A stretch of DNA of 64,000 nucleotides. Source: JAAURS01 sp044923475. Its GTDB lineage: Bacteria > Cyanobacteriota > Cyanobacteriia > Thermosynechococcales > Thermosynechococcaceae. The notes below the pieces were generated by a model. That model was given only the letters and a program-made list of their open reading frames with translations. It was not told the origin of the DNA and searched no databases. Numbering within the stretch: position 1 is the stretch's first letter; every line of letters starts with the position of its first letter. Shown one piece after another: positions 43,449 through 52,360 of the stretch. The translations under genes and the position numbers were made by a program. The stretch spans positions 3,782,001-3,846,000 of the forward strand of contig NZ_CP137338.1 in assembly GCF_044923475.1 (NCBI RefSeq), read 5' to 3'.

Positions 43449-43702
43449 AGAAAGTATTTTTTAAGCGTTTAAATCTATAGAAAAATAAAAGCCGATTAAA
43501 TATAAAAAGACTTTAAGGGAGGTAGCTTTCAGTCTAGCAAGTTTATTCAGGATTTAACAGGAGCATCGCTCATTTTCGGCGGTGAAGGGATCGAATTTGA
43601 CCTTAACCGATCCTCAATCTGGGCGTTAACTTCAGATCGAGCAGGATGGGACAGCGTCGAACCTCGCCCATCGATCCAAGCGCGGCTGTACTGAGCGACA
43701 CG

Positions 43703-44215
43703 TTATCGGTCTACATCTTCATAAAATTGGAGGCTATCGGCGGGGAAGCCTTGGAGCATCCGACTTGCCTGCCGAATCAGCAATTCCGTTCCTTGAGCGA
43801 CTAGCAAGTATTTACCTGCCTTAAGCCGCTTGTGAAAGGGCATTTTCTCTCGATCGATCAAAAATTGCCCTCCGCCTCCAAAGGTGAAGCCGCCCATGGC
43901 ACTGGCGATCGCGCCAAAGAAACCGCCAATAATATGGTTTGCCAAGGCAGAACCTCGCTCTAAGATCGCGAGGTGCGTAATTTCGTTGAAGCTAAACCCC
44001 GCCACAAACCCAAACGGAACCACCCAATACAGCATGCGCGTGGCCTGCTGCCATGCAACTTGGTTGGGGTCGTAGAGATTTGTCTCCTGCAGGGTTCTAT
44101 AACCCGTCCCTAGCAAATCGATCTGCCCGAGGGCTAGGTCTGAGCTTTTGAGTTTTTCGTAAGCAGCCTGGGCTTGGGCGCGATCGCTAAAGGTCATTAC
44201 CAGATTTTGAGGCAT
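43703..44215 (-). CDS. Conserved hypothetical membrane protein
   Basis: The 170-residue protein begins with an amphipathic regulator-like half (NLVMTFSDRAQAQAAYEKLK, then IDLLGTGYR) and continues with a hydrophobic segment (MLYWVVPFGFVAGFSF) and a Gly-rich zipper helix (HIIGGFFGAIASAMGGFTFGGG) before a basic, soluble C-terminus. The pattern suggests a small membrane protein with a glycine-zipper interface and a cytosolic N-terminal fold. The family is unknown to me beyond being cyanobacterial in pattern. Confidence 0.7.
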   Translation of the reverse strand: MPQNLVMTFSDRAQAQAAYEKLKSSDLALGQIDLLGTGYRTLQETNLYDPNQVAWQQATRMLYWVVPFGFVAGFSFNEITHLAILERGSALANHIIGGFFGAIASAMGGFTFGGGGQFLIDREKMPFHKRLKAGKYLLVAQGTELLIRQASRMLQGFPADSLQFYEDVDR

Positions 44216-44375
44216 AAAAAAGACACAGAGGAAAGTGAGTTGGAGAAAGCGAGCGCTTCTGACGCTCTCATACTAGCAGCACGCTAGCCCCCCTTTTATC
44301 CTGAAGTGCTCCCACCCCAAGCGATGACCGATCGATTCCGGCAACAGCAACAGTAAATATTTTTAATAAATATTT

Positions 44376-44876
44376 TTAATTGCTGCCAAACCACTTTTGA
44401 GCGTTTAAGCGCTGAATCACACCAAAGACTAACAAGTCCAACGTAATTTTGCGCTCGTCTCCTAAAAATGGTTCTAGAGTGCTAGGCGCAGCCTTACCAG
44501 TCGCGCAGGAAAACGCTCGCGCAGCGTTGAGGTTGGGCTGGGCAAAGTAAACGGTGAATCGCCTTTGCCCGTCTAACCACTGGCCCGACACTTGGTTATC
44601 GACAAAGGATAACTCGAGATCGGAGACATTTTTTGCCGCAAATGCTTTCTCTAGGGCTGGAAGGTAATCCTGAGAAATAAAATCTGGAAAAGGTTTATCT
44701 TCTAACGTTTCTTTTTTTGCGGCCTTCGCCTTGGGGGCTTCAGCTCCTTCTGCGCCTTCGACTGCGACCTTAGGCGCTTTTGCGGCTTTCGCTTGTTCTG
44801 TCGCTCCAGCTTTTGCGGCCTTCGCCTGAGGGGCTTCGGCTCGCTCTTGGGGTTGAGGTGCGGTTTCGTCTGCCAT
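44376..44876 (-). CDS. DUF2996 family protein
   Basis: The 166-residue protein has an Ala/Lys/Pro/Glu-rich disordered N-terminus (about 1-58) with repeated AKAAKA stretches, and a folded C-terminal domain matching DUF2996: PFPDFISQDYLPALEKAF, DLELSFVDNQVSGQWLDGQRR, FTVYFAQPNLNAARAFSC and the LVFGVIQRLNAQKWFGSN end. The function is unknown. It is five bases from the MoaD-like carrier gene, and thrC is next upstream, suggesting one operon (thrC - carrier - DUF2996). Confidence 0.87.
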   Translation of the reverse strand: MADETAPQPQERAEAPQAKAAKAGATEQAKAAKAPKVAVEGAEGAEAPKAKAAKKETLEDKPFPDFISQDYLPALEKAFAAKNVSDLELSFVDNQVSGQWLDGQRRFTVYFAQPNLNAARAFSCATGKAAPSTLEPFLGDERKITLDLLVFGVIQRLNAQKWFGSN

Positions 44877-44881
44877 AATGG

Positions 44882-45169
44882 TTACGTATCGGATCGCCCC
44901 CCTGCGATCGCAGGGATAATGCTGACTTCATCCCCATCTTGAAGGGCTGTACTTTTGCCTTCCAAGAAGCGGATGTCTTCATTATTGACATAGAAGTTGA
45001 CGAAACGGCGCAATTCGCCTTGCTCGTCGCACAACCGCGCTTTAATGCCGGGGCAATTTTGGTCGAGGTTTTCTAGCAGATCGGAAATGGTGCCAGCCTG
45101 ACATTCGACGGTGGCTCGATCATTGGTTAGCTTTTGAAGCGGTGTGGGAATTAAAACTTTGACGGACAT
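44882..45169 (-). CDS. MoaD/ThiS family sulfur-carrier-like protein
   Basis: The 95-residue ubiquitin-like beta-grasp protein shows the family strands SVKVLIPTPLQKL, TVECQAGTISDLLENLDQNC, and the acidic-turn-strand end LQDGDEVSIIPAIAGG. The Gly-Gly pair at 90-91 is followed by RSDT, so the usual free GG end would need removal of four residues before adenylation and thiocarboxylation. It lies between thrC and a DUF2996 gene, the three probably in one operon. In other bacteria MoaD-like carriers next to PLP enzymes of the Thr/Cys/Met family serve as sulfur donors; a link here is inferred. Confidence 0.87.
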   Translation of the reverse strand: MSVKVLIPTPLQKLTNDRATVECQAGTISDLLENLDQNCPGIKARLCDEQGELRRFVNFYVNNEDIRFLEGKSTALQDGDEVSIIPAIAGGRSDT

Positions 45170-45227
45170 TAACTTAGATTCTCAACAACGTAAAGATTGG
45201 TTTGAGGAACGTTGGGCGGCGGGCAAA

Positions 45228-46526
45228 TTAGACCAAGACGGGTTCCCAGTCGAGGCGCTCTAGGGTGCGGGAGCGCTCCAAGGCACGCTCGAAGCTATCG
45301 AGGTTGGCCTCAATGGTGAAGGGTTCTGAGATATAGCCCTGAACCGCTTCCATTGTTTTGAGTCCGTTGCCAGTGATGTAGACGACGGTTTTTTCGTCGG
45401 GGTCGATTTTGCCTGCTTCTACTAACTTTTTGAGAACGGCAATGGTGGTGCCGCCTGCGGTTTCGGTAAAGATGCCTTCGGTTTCGGCCAACAGCTTCAT
45501 TCCGGCAATAATTTCGGCATCGGTGACAGACTCGACCTGTCCGTTGGTTTTGCGAGCGATGTCTAGGGCATAGACTGCATCTGCGGGGTTGCCGATCGCC
45601 AAGGATTTAGCGACGGTATTCGGCTTGACAGGGTTGATGAAGTCTCGACCTTCTTTGTAAGCTTGCGCGATGGGCGAACAGCCTTCTGCCTGAGCGCCGC
45701 TAAACCGGACGGACTTGCCTTCGATCAAACCGACTTCAACAAACTCGTTGAAGCCCTTATAGATTTTGGTGAACAAAGAACCAGAAGCAAGCGGCGCGAC
45801 GATGTGGTCGGGTAATTCCCAGCCGAGTTGTTCGATGACTTCGTAGCCGAGGGTTTTGGATCCTTCGGAGTAGTAAGGACGCAAGTTGATATTGACGAAG
45901 CCCCAACCGTGGGTGTTGGCCACTTCAGAACACAAACGGTTGACTTGATCGTAATTTCCGTGGACTGCCATGAGCGTGGGCGCGTAGATCAGCGTACCGA
46001 TCACCTTTCCGGCTTCGAGATCGGAAGGGATGAAGACGCAACAGTCGAGTCCGGCATGGGCGGCGATCGCTGCGGTAGAGTTTGCCAAGTTCCCCGTACT
46101 GGCACAGGAAACCGTCGTAAAGCCCAGTTCGCGAGCGCGCGTCAAGGCCACAGACACCACCCGATCCTTAAAGCTCAAGGTGGGCATGTTGACCGCATCG
46201 TTTTTGATGTAGAGATTTTTAAGGCCCAGTTGACGGGCCAAACGATGAGACTTGAGCAGCGGCGTCATGCCAGTGCCCATATCGATGGGGTTGTCAGTTT
46301 CGACGGGCAGAAACTGACGGTAGCGCCAGATAGAGTTGGGACCGGACTCGATATCTTTGCGAGAGATTTTACCCTTGAGCGCGCTGAAGTCGTAGTTGAC
46401 CTCTAAAGGCCCAAAACACATCTCGCAGACGTGAATGGCCTCCGCTTTATATTCCGTACCGCACTCTTTACACTTCAGTCCTTTGAAGTAAGCGGTCTTG
46501 TCTTGGGTGAGAATGCTTTGGGTCAT
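45228..46526 (-). CDS. thrC: Threonine synthase
   Basis: The 432-residue PLP enzyme converts O-phosphohomoserine to threonine. It has an N-terminal zinc-ribbon-like segment with CKECGTEYKAEAIHVCEMCFG (four Cys), the PLP lysine in NMPTLSFKDRVVSVAL (about 120), the CASTGNLANSTAA phosphate-holding loop and the TAGGTTIAVLKKL segment. The N-terminal cysteines are usual for the cyanobacterial/plant-like class. Its place at the head of the thrC - MoaD-like - DUF2996 group is noted for the downstream genes. Confidence 0.94.
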   Translation of the reverse strand: MTQSILTQDKTAYFKGLKCKECGTEYKAEAIHVCEMCFGPLEVNYDFSALKGKISRKDIESGPNSIWRYRQFLPVETDNPIDMGTGMTPLLKSHRLARQLGLKNLYIKNDAVNMPTLSFKDRVVSVALTRARELGFTTVSCASTGNLANSTAAIAAHAGLDCCVFIPSDLEAGKVIGTLIYAPTLMAVHGNYDQVNRLCSEVANTHGWGFVNINLRPYYSEGSKTLGYEVIEQLGWELPDHIVAPLASGSLFTKIYKGFNEFVEVGLIEGKSVRFSGAQAEGCSPIAQAYKEGRDFINPVKPNTVAKSLAIGNPADAVYALDIARKTNGQVESVTDAEIIAGMKLLAETEGIFTETAGGTTIAVLKKLVEAGKIDPDEKTVVYITGNGLKTMEAVQGYISEPFTIEANLDSFERALERSRTLERLDWEPVLV

Positions 46527-46942
46527 TGCGCCTGCGTCCTTGCCTCGAAGCTCAGTGATGACAGTTTGCCAGTCGGTTCGTTAGATACTAGCACGCACAA
46601 AAACAAGCGTCAAACATACCCGACTTAAAAAGTCGGGTATTGATGAACTATATGCAGGCAGAGGTTTTCAAGCTTTTTAACTGTTTTTTTAGGATTTAAG
46701 TTCTGGAAAATTATTTTTTATCCCTCGGTTAAATTTTGCCTATAGGATCCGAAAATGCTGGATCGTTTGTTCGGCGGCAAAATCGCGATAAGGATGGAGC
46801 AATCTCCAATACCCAGAAAAAACCGCCACGCTCGTCAGAGAGGCTCTCAAGTCTGATGATGGCAGTCTTGATTTGCAGTCTCACGATCTCGACGCAAACC
46901 GCTTAGAAGTCGAGCGGTTCGATTGGTTTGCCATCAAGCTAT
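46527..46942. other. 416-base interval between murD and thrC
   Basis: There is no supportable gene. It holds a near-perfect palindrome at 46616-46640, and its left end must include the thrC promoter. The rest is ordinary sequence with no recognisable elements. Confidence 0.5.
46616..46640. repeat. Long perfect palindromic hairpin
   Basis: Eleven-base arms ATACCCGACTT and AAGTCGGGTAT surround AAA. It lies about 90 bases upstream of the thrC start and 300 bases after the murD stop, both on the minus strand. No T-run follows on that strand, so it may be a terminator remnant or an operator. Confidence 0.6.
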
Positions 46943-48343
46943 TTATGATTGCTTCGTTCGCGGCGGCAATGCAGCCGCGCATGACAACGGGGCCGCGCAA
47001 AGCTGGCGGAAATGGTCTCCCCGGTGTTCGAAGCTTCGGTATTGGTCGAAACTAGCGCAAGCGGGCGATAGCAGGACGACCTTCGCTCCATGCTGTCGGG
47101 CGAATTCCGCAGCCCGAGGAACCGCCCGTTCCATTGTTTCGACGATTTCATACTGAAGATAGCCGCTTTCGTGGAGGCGCTTGGCAAAAACTGGGGCAGC
47201 TTTGCCAATCAACAACACAGCGGCAGCTTTTGCTCGAATGGTTTGAATCCAGAGGGTATCGTCGCCGACCTTCGGATCGCCACCTGCAATCAAAATGGAT
47301 GGAGCGTCTACCGCATCCAGTCCTGTTTGGGCGGCATCGTAATTCGTAGCTTTACTATCGTTGATAAACGCAACTCCATCGTGAGTGCAGATATATTCCA
47401 GGCGATGGGGAACGCCGGGGAAGGAGGCTACCGCTTGAGCGATCGCCGTTTTGTCAATCCCGGCAAGATGGGCGACCGCCACGGCGATCGATAAATTTTG
47501 CCGGTTGTGCAGTCCCGGCATTCGCAGCACGTCAACGTCCACGATCGGTTCCCCTAGAACGCAAACCCAACCCGAATCGATATAGGTGTGGACGGACGGG
47601 ATCGACTCCAATGTGCGATGAGTAGAAGTCCAGCAGACATCAGGCCAGCGCTGGGACAGGTTCTGACGGAGGTAAGGATCGTCGCCGTTCAGTATCCGAT
47701 GTTGCGAGTTTTGGAGTAAGCCGGCCTTGATGTCTCGATAGTTCTCTAACGTGCTGTGGCGCTCTAAATGATCTGGCGTGAAGGTCGTCCAGACACCGAT
47801 GCGGGGGGCAAGGGTTGGAGAAGATTCCGCCTGATAGCTGCTGACTTCAGCAATAATCCAATCTACAGGCTCCCCAGAAAGTGCCACCTCGCAGGCACTA
47901 TAGCCAATATTGCCGCAAGCTGGAGCTTTTAGCCCAGCGACCTGAAAAATGGCAGCGACCAGTGCGGTGGTGGTCGTTTTGCCATTGGTGCCCGTAATGC
48001 CGACCCAAGGAACGTCCTTGAGATAGCGCCAAGCCAGTTCCAACTCCCCCATTACTTCAACGCCCTGGGCGCGAGCTTCAATAAGGGCGGGGAGTTGCCA
48101 CGACACCCCCGGACTGACCACAAGGCGATCGGGTCTGGGAAGATTTTCTCCTGCCAGCGCCAGTAGGGTAAAACGCCAGCCCAGCAATACCGGAATGCCT
48201 TCTGCGGCAAGGGATTGCTGCTGCTCTAGGAGTTGTTCGGAGCGTCCCGCGTCGCTCGCCGAAACCTCCCATCCATCTCGTTTGAGCAGATGGGCAGCAG
48301 CAACACCAGAGCGACCGAGACCGATAATATGAGCGACAGGCAT
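46943..48343 (-). CDS. murD: UDP-N-acetylmuramoyl-L-alanine:D-glutamate ligase
   Basis: The 466-residue Mur ligase adds D-glutamate in peptidoglycan synthesis. It shows the N-terminal UMAG-binding domain (IIGLGRSGVAAAHLLKRDGW), the ATP loop GITGTNGKTTTTALVAAIF (about 113-131), the central HLERHSTLENYRDIK, and a C-terminal domain ending VLLSPACASFDQYRSFEHRG then DHFRQLC. About 15 extra C-terminal residues follow the usual end. It lies in the same genome segment as murI, which makes the D-glutamate it uses, though not adjacent. Confidence 0.96.
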   Translation of the reverse strand: MPVAHIIGLGRSGVAAAHLLKRDGWEVSASDAGRSEQLLEQQQSLAAEGIPVLLGWRFTLLALAGENLPRPDRLVVSPGVSWQLPALIEARAQGVEVMGELELAWRYLKDVPWVGITGTNGKTTTTALVAAIFQVAGLKAPACGNIGYSACEVALSGEPVDWIIAEVSSYQAESSPTLAPRIGVWTTFTPDHLERHSTLENYRDIKAGLLQNSQHRILNGDDPYLRQNLSQRWPDVCWTSTHRTLESIPSVHTYIDSGWVCVLGEPIVDVDVLRMPGLHNRQNLSIAVAVAHLAGIDKTAIAQAVASFPGVPHRLEYICTHDGVAFINDSKATNYDAAQTGLDAVDAPSILIAGGDPKVGDDTLWIQTIRAKAAAVLLIGKAAPVFAKRLHESGYLQYEIVETMERAVPRAAEFARQHGAKVVLLSPACASFDQYRSFEHRGDHFRQLCAAPLSCAAALPPRTKQS

Positions 48344-48479
48344 GGGAGAGAACGCGTACAGACTTTTGCATCCCTCATGGTACCGTCTGATGTGGCACGG
48401 TATGTCTGTGCGCTTTAATTTTTCTGGGCCTTCTCACCATCGATGGCGATTCTGATTGAGAATGGCAACAAGGTCATGA

Positions 48480-48920
48480 ATGTTGAGGTCGTCCGCAATG
48501 CAGTCCACGAGTCCGATGACAACGGCGCGAGCCCGATCGATTCTCGCTCCTTTTAATTGTCTTGAGGTCAAAACCATTGCCGATTTAGAGGAAAAAATCG
48601 CCGTGCGGCAGGCGGTTTTGCATTTGGCAAGCATCGCGGATACCCACATGTTCGGGATTTTAGCGGCGGATTGGGACGAGGCGATCGCCGCGCTCTACAG
48701 CTACGCAAAAGCTTTTGGCGAAACACCTCCAGCGGTTGCGAAACCGTGCGATGGTGCCGTCTACATCAAGTTCAACCCGCGTTCTGGATCGTGCTATGCC
48801 AGCCCTTATCTAGACGATCGTCGCGGCATCCTGATTGCCTTTCAGTCCGATTTTGCCGATGGCATCAACGAAATGTGCGGTCACCTGCCCCTCGATCTTT
48901 TTGACGCGCGCGAACGTTAA
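48480..48920 (+). CDS. DUF1824 family protein
   Basis: The 146-residue cyanobacterial protein may start at ATG 48480, at 48498 or at 48516 (the last gives 134 residues). Family blocks are LAPFNCLEVKTI, KIAVRQAVLHLASIAD, a helix AIAALYSYAKAFG and GAVYIKFNPRSGSCYASPY, ending in FADGINEMCGHLPLDLFDA. The protein is small and soluble with unknown function. It is divergent from murD (136 bases) and three bases from the DUF4332 gene, so those two are co-transcribed. Confidence 0.85.
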   Translation: MLRSSAMQSTSPMTTARARSILAPFNCLEVKTIADLEEKIAVRQAVLHLASIADTHMFGILAADWDEAIAALYSYAKAFGETPPAVAKPCDGAVYIKFNPRSGSCYASPYLDDRRGILIAFQSDFADGINEMCGHLPLDLFDARER

Positions 48921-48923
48921 ACG

Positions 48924-49346
48924 ATGACCACCTCAATGCCGCCTCAAGGTTGGCCGCTCGCCGAACTGCCGGGGATGAGCGCCCAAGATTGTCAGAAACT
49001 CTACGATCTCGAGATCGAATCGACGACGGCTTTACTCAAGCGCACCCAGACCCCTGCCAAACAGCGTCAGTTAGCAGAAAAACTGCAAATGTCCGATCGC
49101 TGGGTCCGCAAATGGATAGCGCTGGCAGAGCTATCGCACCTGAGCAGCGTTGGCTGCCAGTATTGCGGGCTATTGCTCCATGCGGGAATCACGTCCGCAG
49201 CCCAGCTCTCTAACATGAGTCCGTCTATGCTGCACCGCCATATTTTGCGGCTCCAGGTTTCGACAATGCAACGGCGAGATCTCTGCCCGAATGCAGGGGT
49301 TGTAGCGCGATGGATTCAAGAGGCGAAAATGGCCGTTCGAGGATAG
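48924..49346 (+). CDS. DUF4332 family helix-hairpin-helix protein
   Basis: The 140-residue protein has two repeats of the DUF4332 type: ELPGMSAQDCQKLYDLEIES, then TTALLKRTQTPAKQRQLAEKL followed by the second unit SVGCQYCGLLLHAGITSAAQL. Such domains resemble DNA-binding HhH folds (as in RuvA or LigA), and DNA or protein binding is inferred from that. It begins three bases after the DUF1824 stop and shares its mRNA. No catalytic motif is visible. Confidence 0.85.
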   Translation: MTTSMPPQGWPLAELPGMSAQDCQKLYDLEIESTTALLKRTQTPAKQRQLAEKLQMSDRWVRKWIALAELSHLSSVGCQYCGLLLHAGITSAAQLSNMSPSMLHRHILRLQVSTMQRRDLCPNAGVVARWIQEAKMAVRG

Positions 49347-49550
49347 CGAGCGCAGTTTTACGCGATTCGCTATCGGCTCCCTCAGCCAGCAGATCGACCT
49401 TCTGGGATCCGTAAAACCTTTGAACGCCCAGAGACCGGGGGCCAAATTAACTGTGGAAATTACTGCGGGCATTTGGCGCATTCTCGATAAACTTGGGCAC
49501 CTTAGATAGCGAAATGCTTTTTCAACGCACGCTATCCTCGGGGGGCAATC

Positions 49551-51779
49551 ATGGCAATTATTACGGTTACGACTGCAAACGATAGTGGGGTGGGGTCTCT
49601 CAGAACGGCGATCGCTTCGGCTCAGGCGGGCGACACCATTACCTTTGCCTCCGATCTTGCAAACCAGACCATCGCCCTGACAACGGGTGAAATTACCATT
49701 ACTAAAAATGTGACGATCGATGGATCTGCCGCTCCCAACCTCACCATCAGTGGCAGCGATCGAAGTCGGATTTTCATGATTAACAACCTGCTCGACGTCT
49801 CGATTGCAGGATTGACATTTATCGACGGTCGAGCGGTGGTAGAGGGGACTGGGATTGGTGAAGGAGGTGCCATTAAAGTCCGAGGTTCCAGCCGTTTAAC
49901 GGTTGAAAATAGCACCTTCAAAGATAATGTTGCCGAGCGAGGCGGCGCCATTCAAATAGGTTATGGCAGTTCTGCAACCGTCCTCAATAGTATTTTTGAC
50001 AGTAATGACGGCTCTATTGCTAGCGATGGATTTAGCGCTGGCGCGATCTCCACTTACGGGGCGGGAGGTCCGAACGGGACGGGCAAGCTTGAAATCGAAG
50101 GTAGCACGTTCGCAAACAATAAGGGTGTAAATGGCGGTGCCGTCTACGTTCTACTGGCTCCGCTGAGCATCGAAAACTCGACCTTTAGCAACAATCAAAG
50201 TTTGAAGCAAGGGGGTGCTGTTTTCACGGATGGCGCCAGCGGCAGTCAAGCCGATACATTGGGTGGAACTACTACCATTTCGAGCAGCCGATTTGAAGGA
50301 AATCGATCGGTTGCTGGCGGGGGCGCACTCTACCTGTGGGGGTACACCAACGACCAATACATCGTCAAAGATAGTACGTTGATTGACAACTCCGTAACGC
50401 GGGGTGGGAAATACAATGTCGGGCGAGGAGGAGCGATCGAGCACAGTGGCGGCAGTCTTACCCTTGATGGCACGACGCTTGCCCGCAACGTCTCCCCGGG
50501 TCAAGGAGGAGGATTGTGGGTCAATAACAACACCGCAGCCGTTACGATTACAAATACCACCATTTCCAATAATACGGCACAGCAAGATGCGGGCGGGGGA
50601 ATCTTTTTGTTGGTGCCAGATGGAAGACCTGTTACGATTACAAATTCAACCCTTGCGGGCAATATTGCCGGACGCGATGCAGGCGCAATTTGGACGAGTG
50701 GTTTAGTCCGAGACGTGACGCTTAAAAACACCCTGTTTGCTAAAAATACAGCGACGCAAACGAGACAAGGAAATACCAATTTTCAATTAAAGGATGGTGG
50801 CGGCAATCTTGTTGAAACTTTGACAGGGAATAAAGGACCCAAGGTTACTGCCACAGCAACGTATGTTAGCGATTTAAAGTTAGATACGCTACAACAAGTT
50901 GGCAGGAATTGGGTGCATCCCTTACTACAAGGCAGTCCTGCCATTAACAGCGGCGTAAGTGGGGCACCCGCGACCGATCAGCGCGGCATTTCTCGCGATA
51001 AAGCGCCCGATGTCGGTGCTTACGAATTAACCTCTAGCGACATAAGCGCTGTATCGAGCCCTATCGCGCTCAGGAGCTTTACCAACAGCGATTCCATCTT
51101 CGGCGGTATCGGCAACGACATCTATTACGTCTATAGTGCGGCAGCCTCCATCGTTGAGGAACCAAATGCTGGTATTGATAGAGTTGAAGCCTCGGTCAGC
51201 TGGACCTTAGGAGACCATCTAGAGAATCTCACCCTCATCGGAACTGCGGCCATTGACGGCACGGGTAATGCTCTCAATAATTCACTTGTCGGTAATGCTG
51301 CTGCCAACACCCTCTCAGGAGGCGATGGCGACGACCTCATGAAAGGGAACCATGGTGATGACCAACTCCTAGGTGGAGCTGGAAATGACAAGTTGCTCGG
51401 CGGAAGAGACAATGATTATCTGATGGGTGGGTCAGAACGGGATACCCTCACGGGCGGATTGGGCAAAGACCGCTTTGATTTGACGACCACTCGGACAGAG
51501 GGCTTTGACACTCTCAGAGACTTCAATGGCATTGACGACCAAATTCTAATTTCCAAGTCGGAATTTGGGCTAGATCAACAGGCGGGTACGCTTCTGCAAG
51601 CAGATTTGTTTAGACTGGGCGCTAGCGCGACAGCGGCAACCGATCGTTTCATTTATGACAGCGCTACGGGCAAGCTGTTCTTCGATCCAGACGGGTTAGG
51701 CGGTGCAGAGCAGGTTCAAATTGCCACCCTCTCTAACAAAGCGGAGCTAAGCAGCAGCCATTTAATGGCGATTGCATAG
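49551..51779 (+). CDS. Beta-helix exoprotein with RTX calcium-binding repeats
   Basis: The 742-residue protein has no Sec signal. Residues about 1-490 form a right-handed beta helix with Asn/Ser/Thr ladders (SSRFEGNRSVAGGGALYL, ITNTTISNNTAQQDAGGG) and the polymorphic-outer-membrane-like TIDG/FxDNxA turns, closing with a DQRGISRDKAPDVGAYEL choice-of-anchor-type end. Residues about 580-660 carry RTX nonapeptides (GGDGDDLMKGNHGDDQLL, GGAGNDKLLGG), and a C-terminal domain follows. This arrangement fits calcium-dependent type I secretion. Its surface role (adhesion, S-layer or polysaccharide binding) is unknown; no transporter gene is adjacent. Confidence 0.88.
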   Translation: MAIITVTTANDSGVGSLRTAIASAQAGDTITFASDLANQTIALTTGEITITKNVTIDGSAAPNLTISGSDRSRIFMINNLLDVSIAGLTFIDGRAVVEGTGIGEGGAIKVRGSSRLTVENSTFKDNVAERGGAIQIGYGSSATVLNSIFDSNDGSIASDGFSAGAISTYGAGGPNGTGKLEIEGSTFANNKGVNGGAVYVLLAPLSIENSTFSNNQSLKQGGAVFTDGASGSQADTLGGTTTISSSRFEGNRSVAGGGALYLWGYTNDQYIVKDSTLIDNSVTRGGKYNVGRGGAIEHSGGSLTLDGTTLARNVSPGQGGGLWVNNNTAAVTITNTTISNNTAQQDAGGGIFLLVPDGRPVTITNSTLAGNIAGRDAGAIWTSGLVRDVTLKNTLFAKNTATQTRQGNTNFQLKDGGGNLVETLTGNKGPKVTATATYVSDLKLDTLQQVGRNWVHPLLQGSPAINSGVSGAPATDQRGISRDKAPDVGAYELTSSDISAVSSPIALRSFTNSDSIFGGIGNDIYYVYSAAASIVEEPNAGIDRVEASVSWTLGDHLENLTLIGTAAIDGTGNALNNSLVGNAAANTLSGGDGDDLMKGNHGDDQLLGGAGNDKLLGGRDNDYLMGGSERDTLTGGLGKDRFDLTTTRTEGFDTLRDFNGIDDQILISKSEFGLDQQAGTLLQADLFRLGASATAATDRFIYDSATGKLFFDPDGLGGAEQVQIATLSNKAELSSSHLMAIA

Positions 51780-51944
51780 GGTGAAGGGGGCGTTACGGCG
51801 CGCCTTAGCGTCCCCCAATTTCCCCAAAAACCGTCCGAGGAATCTGAACCGATTTGCAGACCGCACGATCGCCCTTTCTGGAGTGACGCCATTGCAGTCT
51901 GTCGCTCTATAATAATCGAGCAAGCGTTGTTTCAGAGACACCCT

Positions 51945-52358
51945 ATGGCTCGATCGTTGCCTTACAAATTCATTCTCAGCCTGTGCGCGATCGGTCTATC
52001 TTTCACGGGTTTTAGCGAAGCCACCGCCCAGGTGCAGCGTCGCGCGCTCACGCTGCGGGCGGACATGCAGCAAGCCAATGCGAAGACAGGGGTTGTAACG
52101 GCAAATGGCAACGTTCAGCTGAACTACCCAGCCCGCAAGATTCAGGCGACGGCAAATGCAGCTCAGTACTACAGCCGCGAACGACGCATCGTTTTGAGTG
52201 GCAATGTCTACGTGTTGCAAGATGGGAACAGCTTGAAGGCGGATACCATTACCTACCTGGTCGATGAGGGGCGGTTTGTGGCAATGCCGCTCGATCGACG
52301 TCAGGTGGAAGCAACGCTTTTAATTCCCGATGATGATACGCCTGTAACGAACAATTGA
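51945..52358 (+). CDS. lptA: LptA/OstA-like periplasmic lipopolysaccharide transport protein
   Basis: The 137-residue protein starts at ATG 51945 (the frame opens at a TTG at 51927). It has a signal peptide (FILSLCAIGLSFTGFSEATAQA-type core) and a single OstA/LptA domain with repeated strands: LTLRADMQQANAKTGVVTAN, VQLNYPARKIQATANAAQYY, RIVLSGNVYVLQDGNSLKAD and TYLVDEGRFVAM. LptA forms a periplasmic bridge for lipopolysaccharide. The gene name is by domain; no lptB or lptC is adjacent. Confidence 0.85.
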   Translation: MARSLPYKFILSLCAIGLSFTGFSEATAQVQRRALTLRADMQQANAKTGVVTANGNVQLNYPARKIQATANAAQYYSRERRIVLSGNVYVLQDGNSLKADTITYLVDEGRFVAMPLDRRQVEATLLIPDDDTPVTNN

Positions 52359-52360
52359 GG

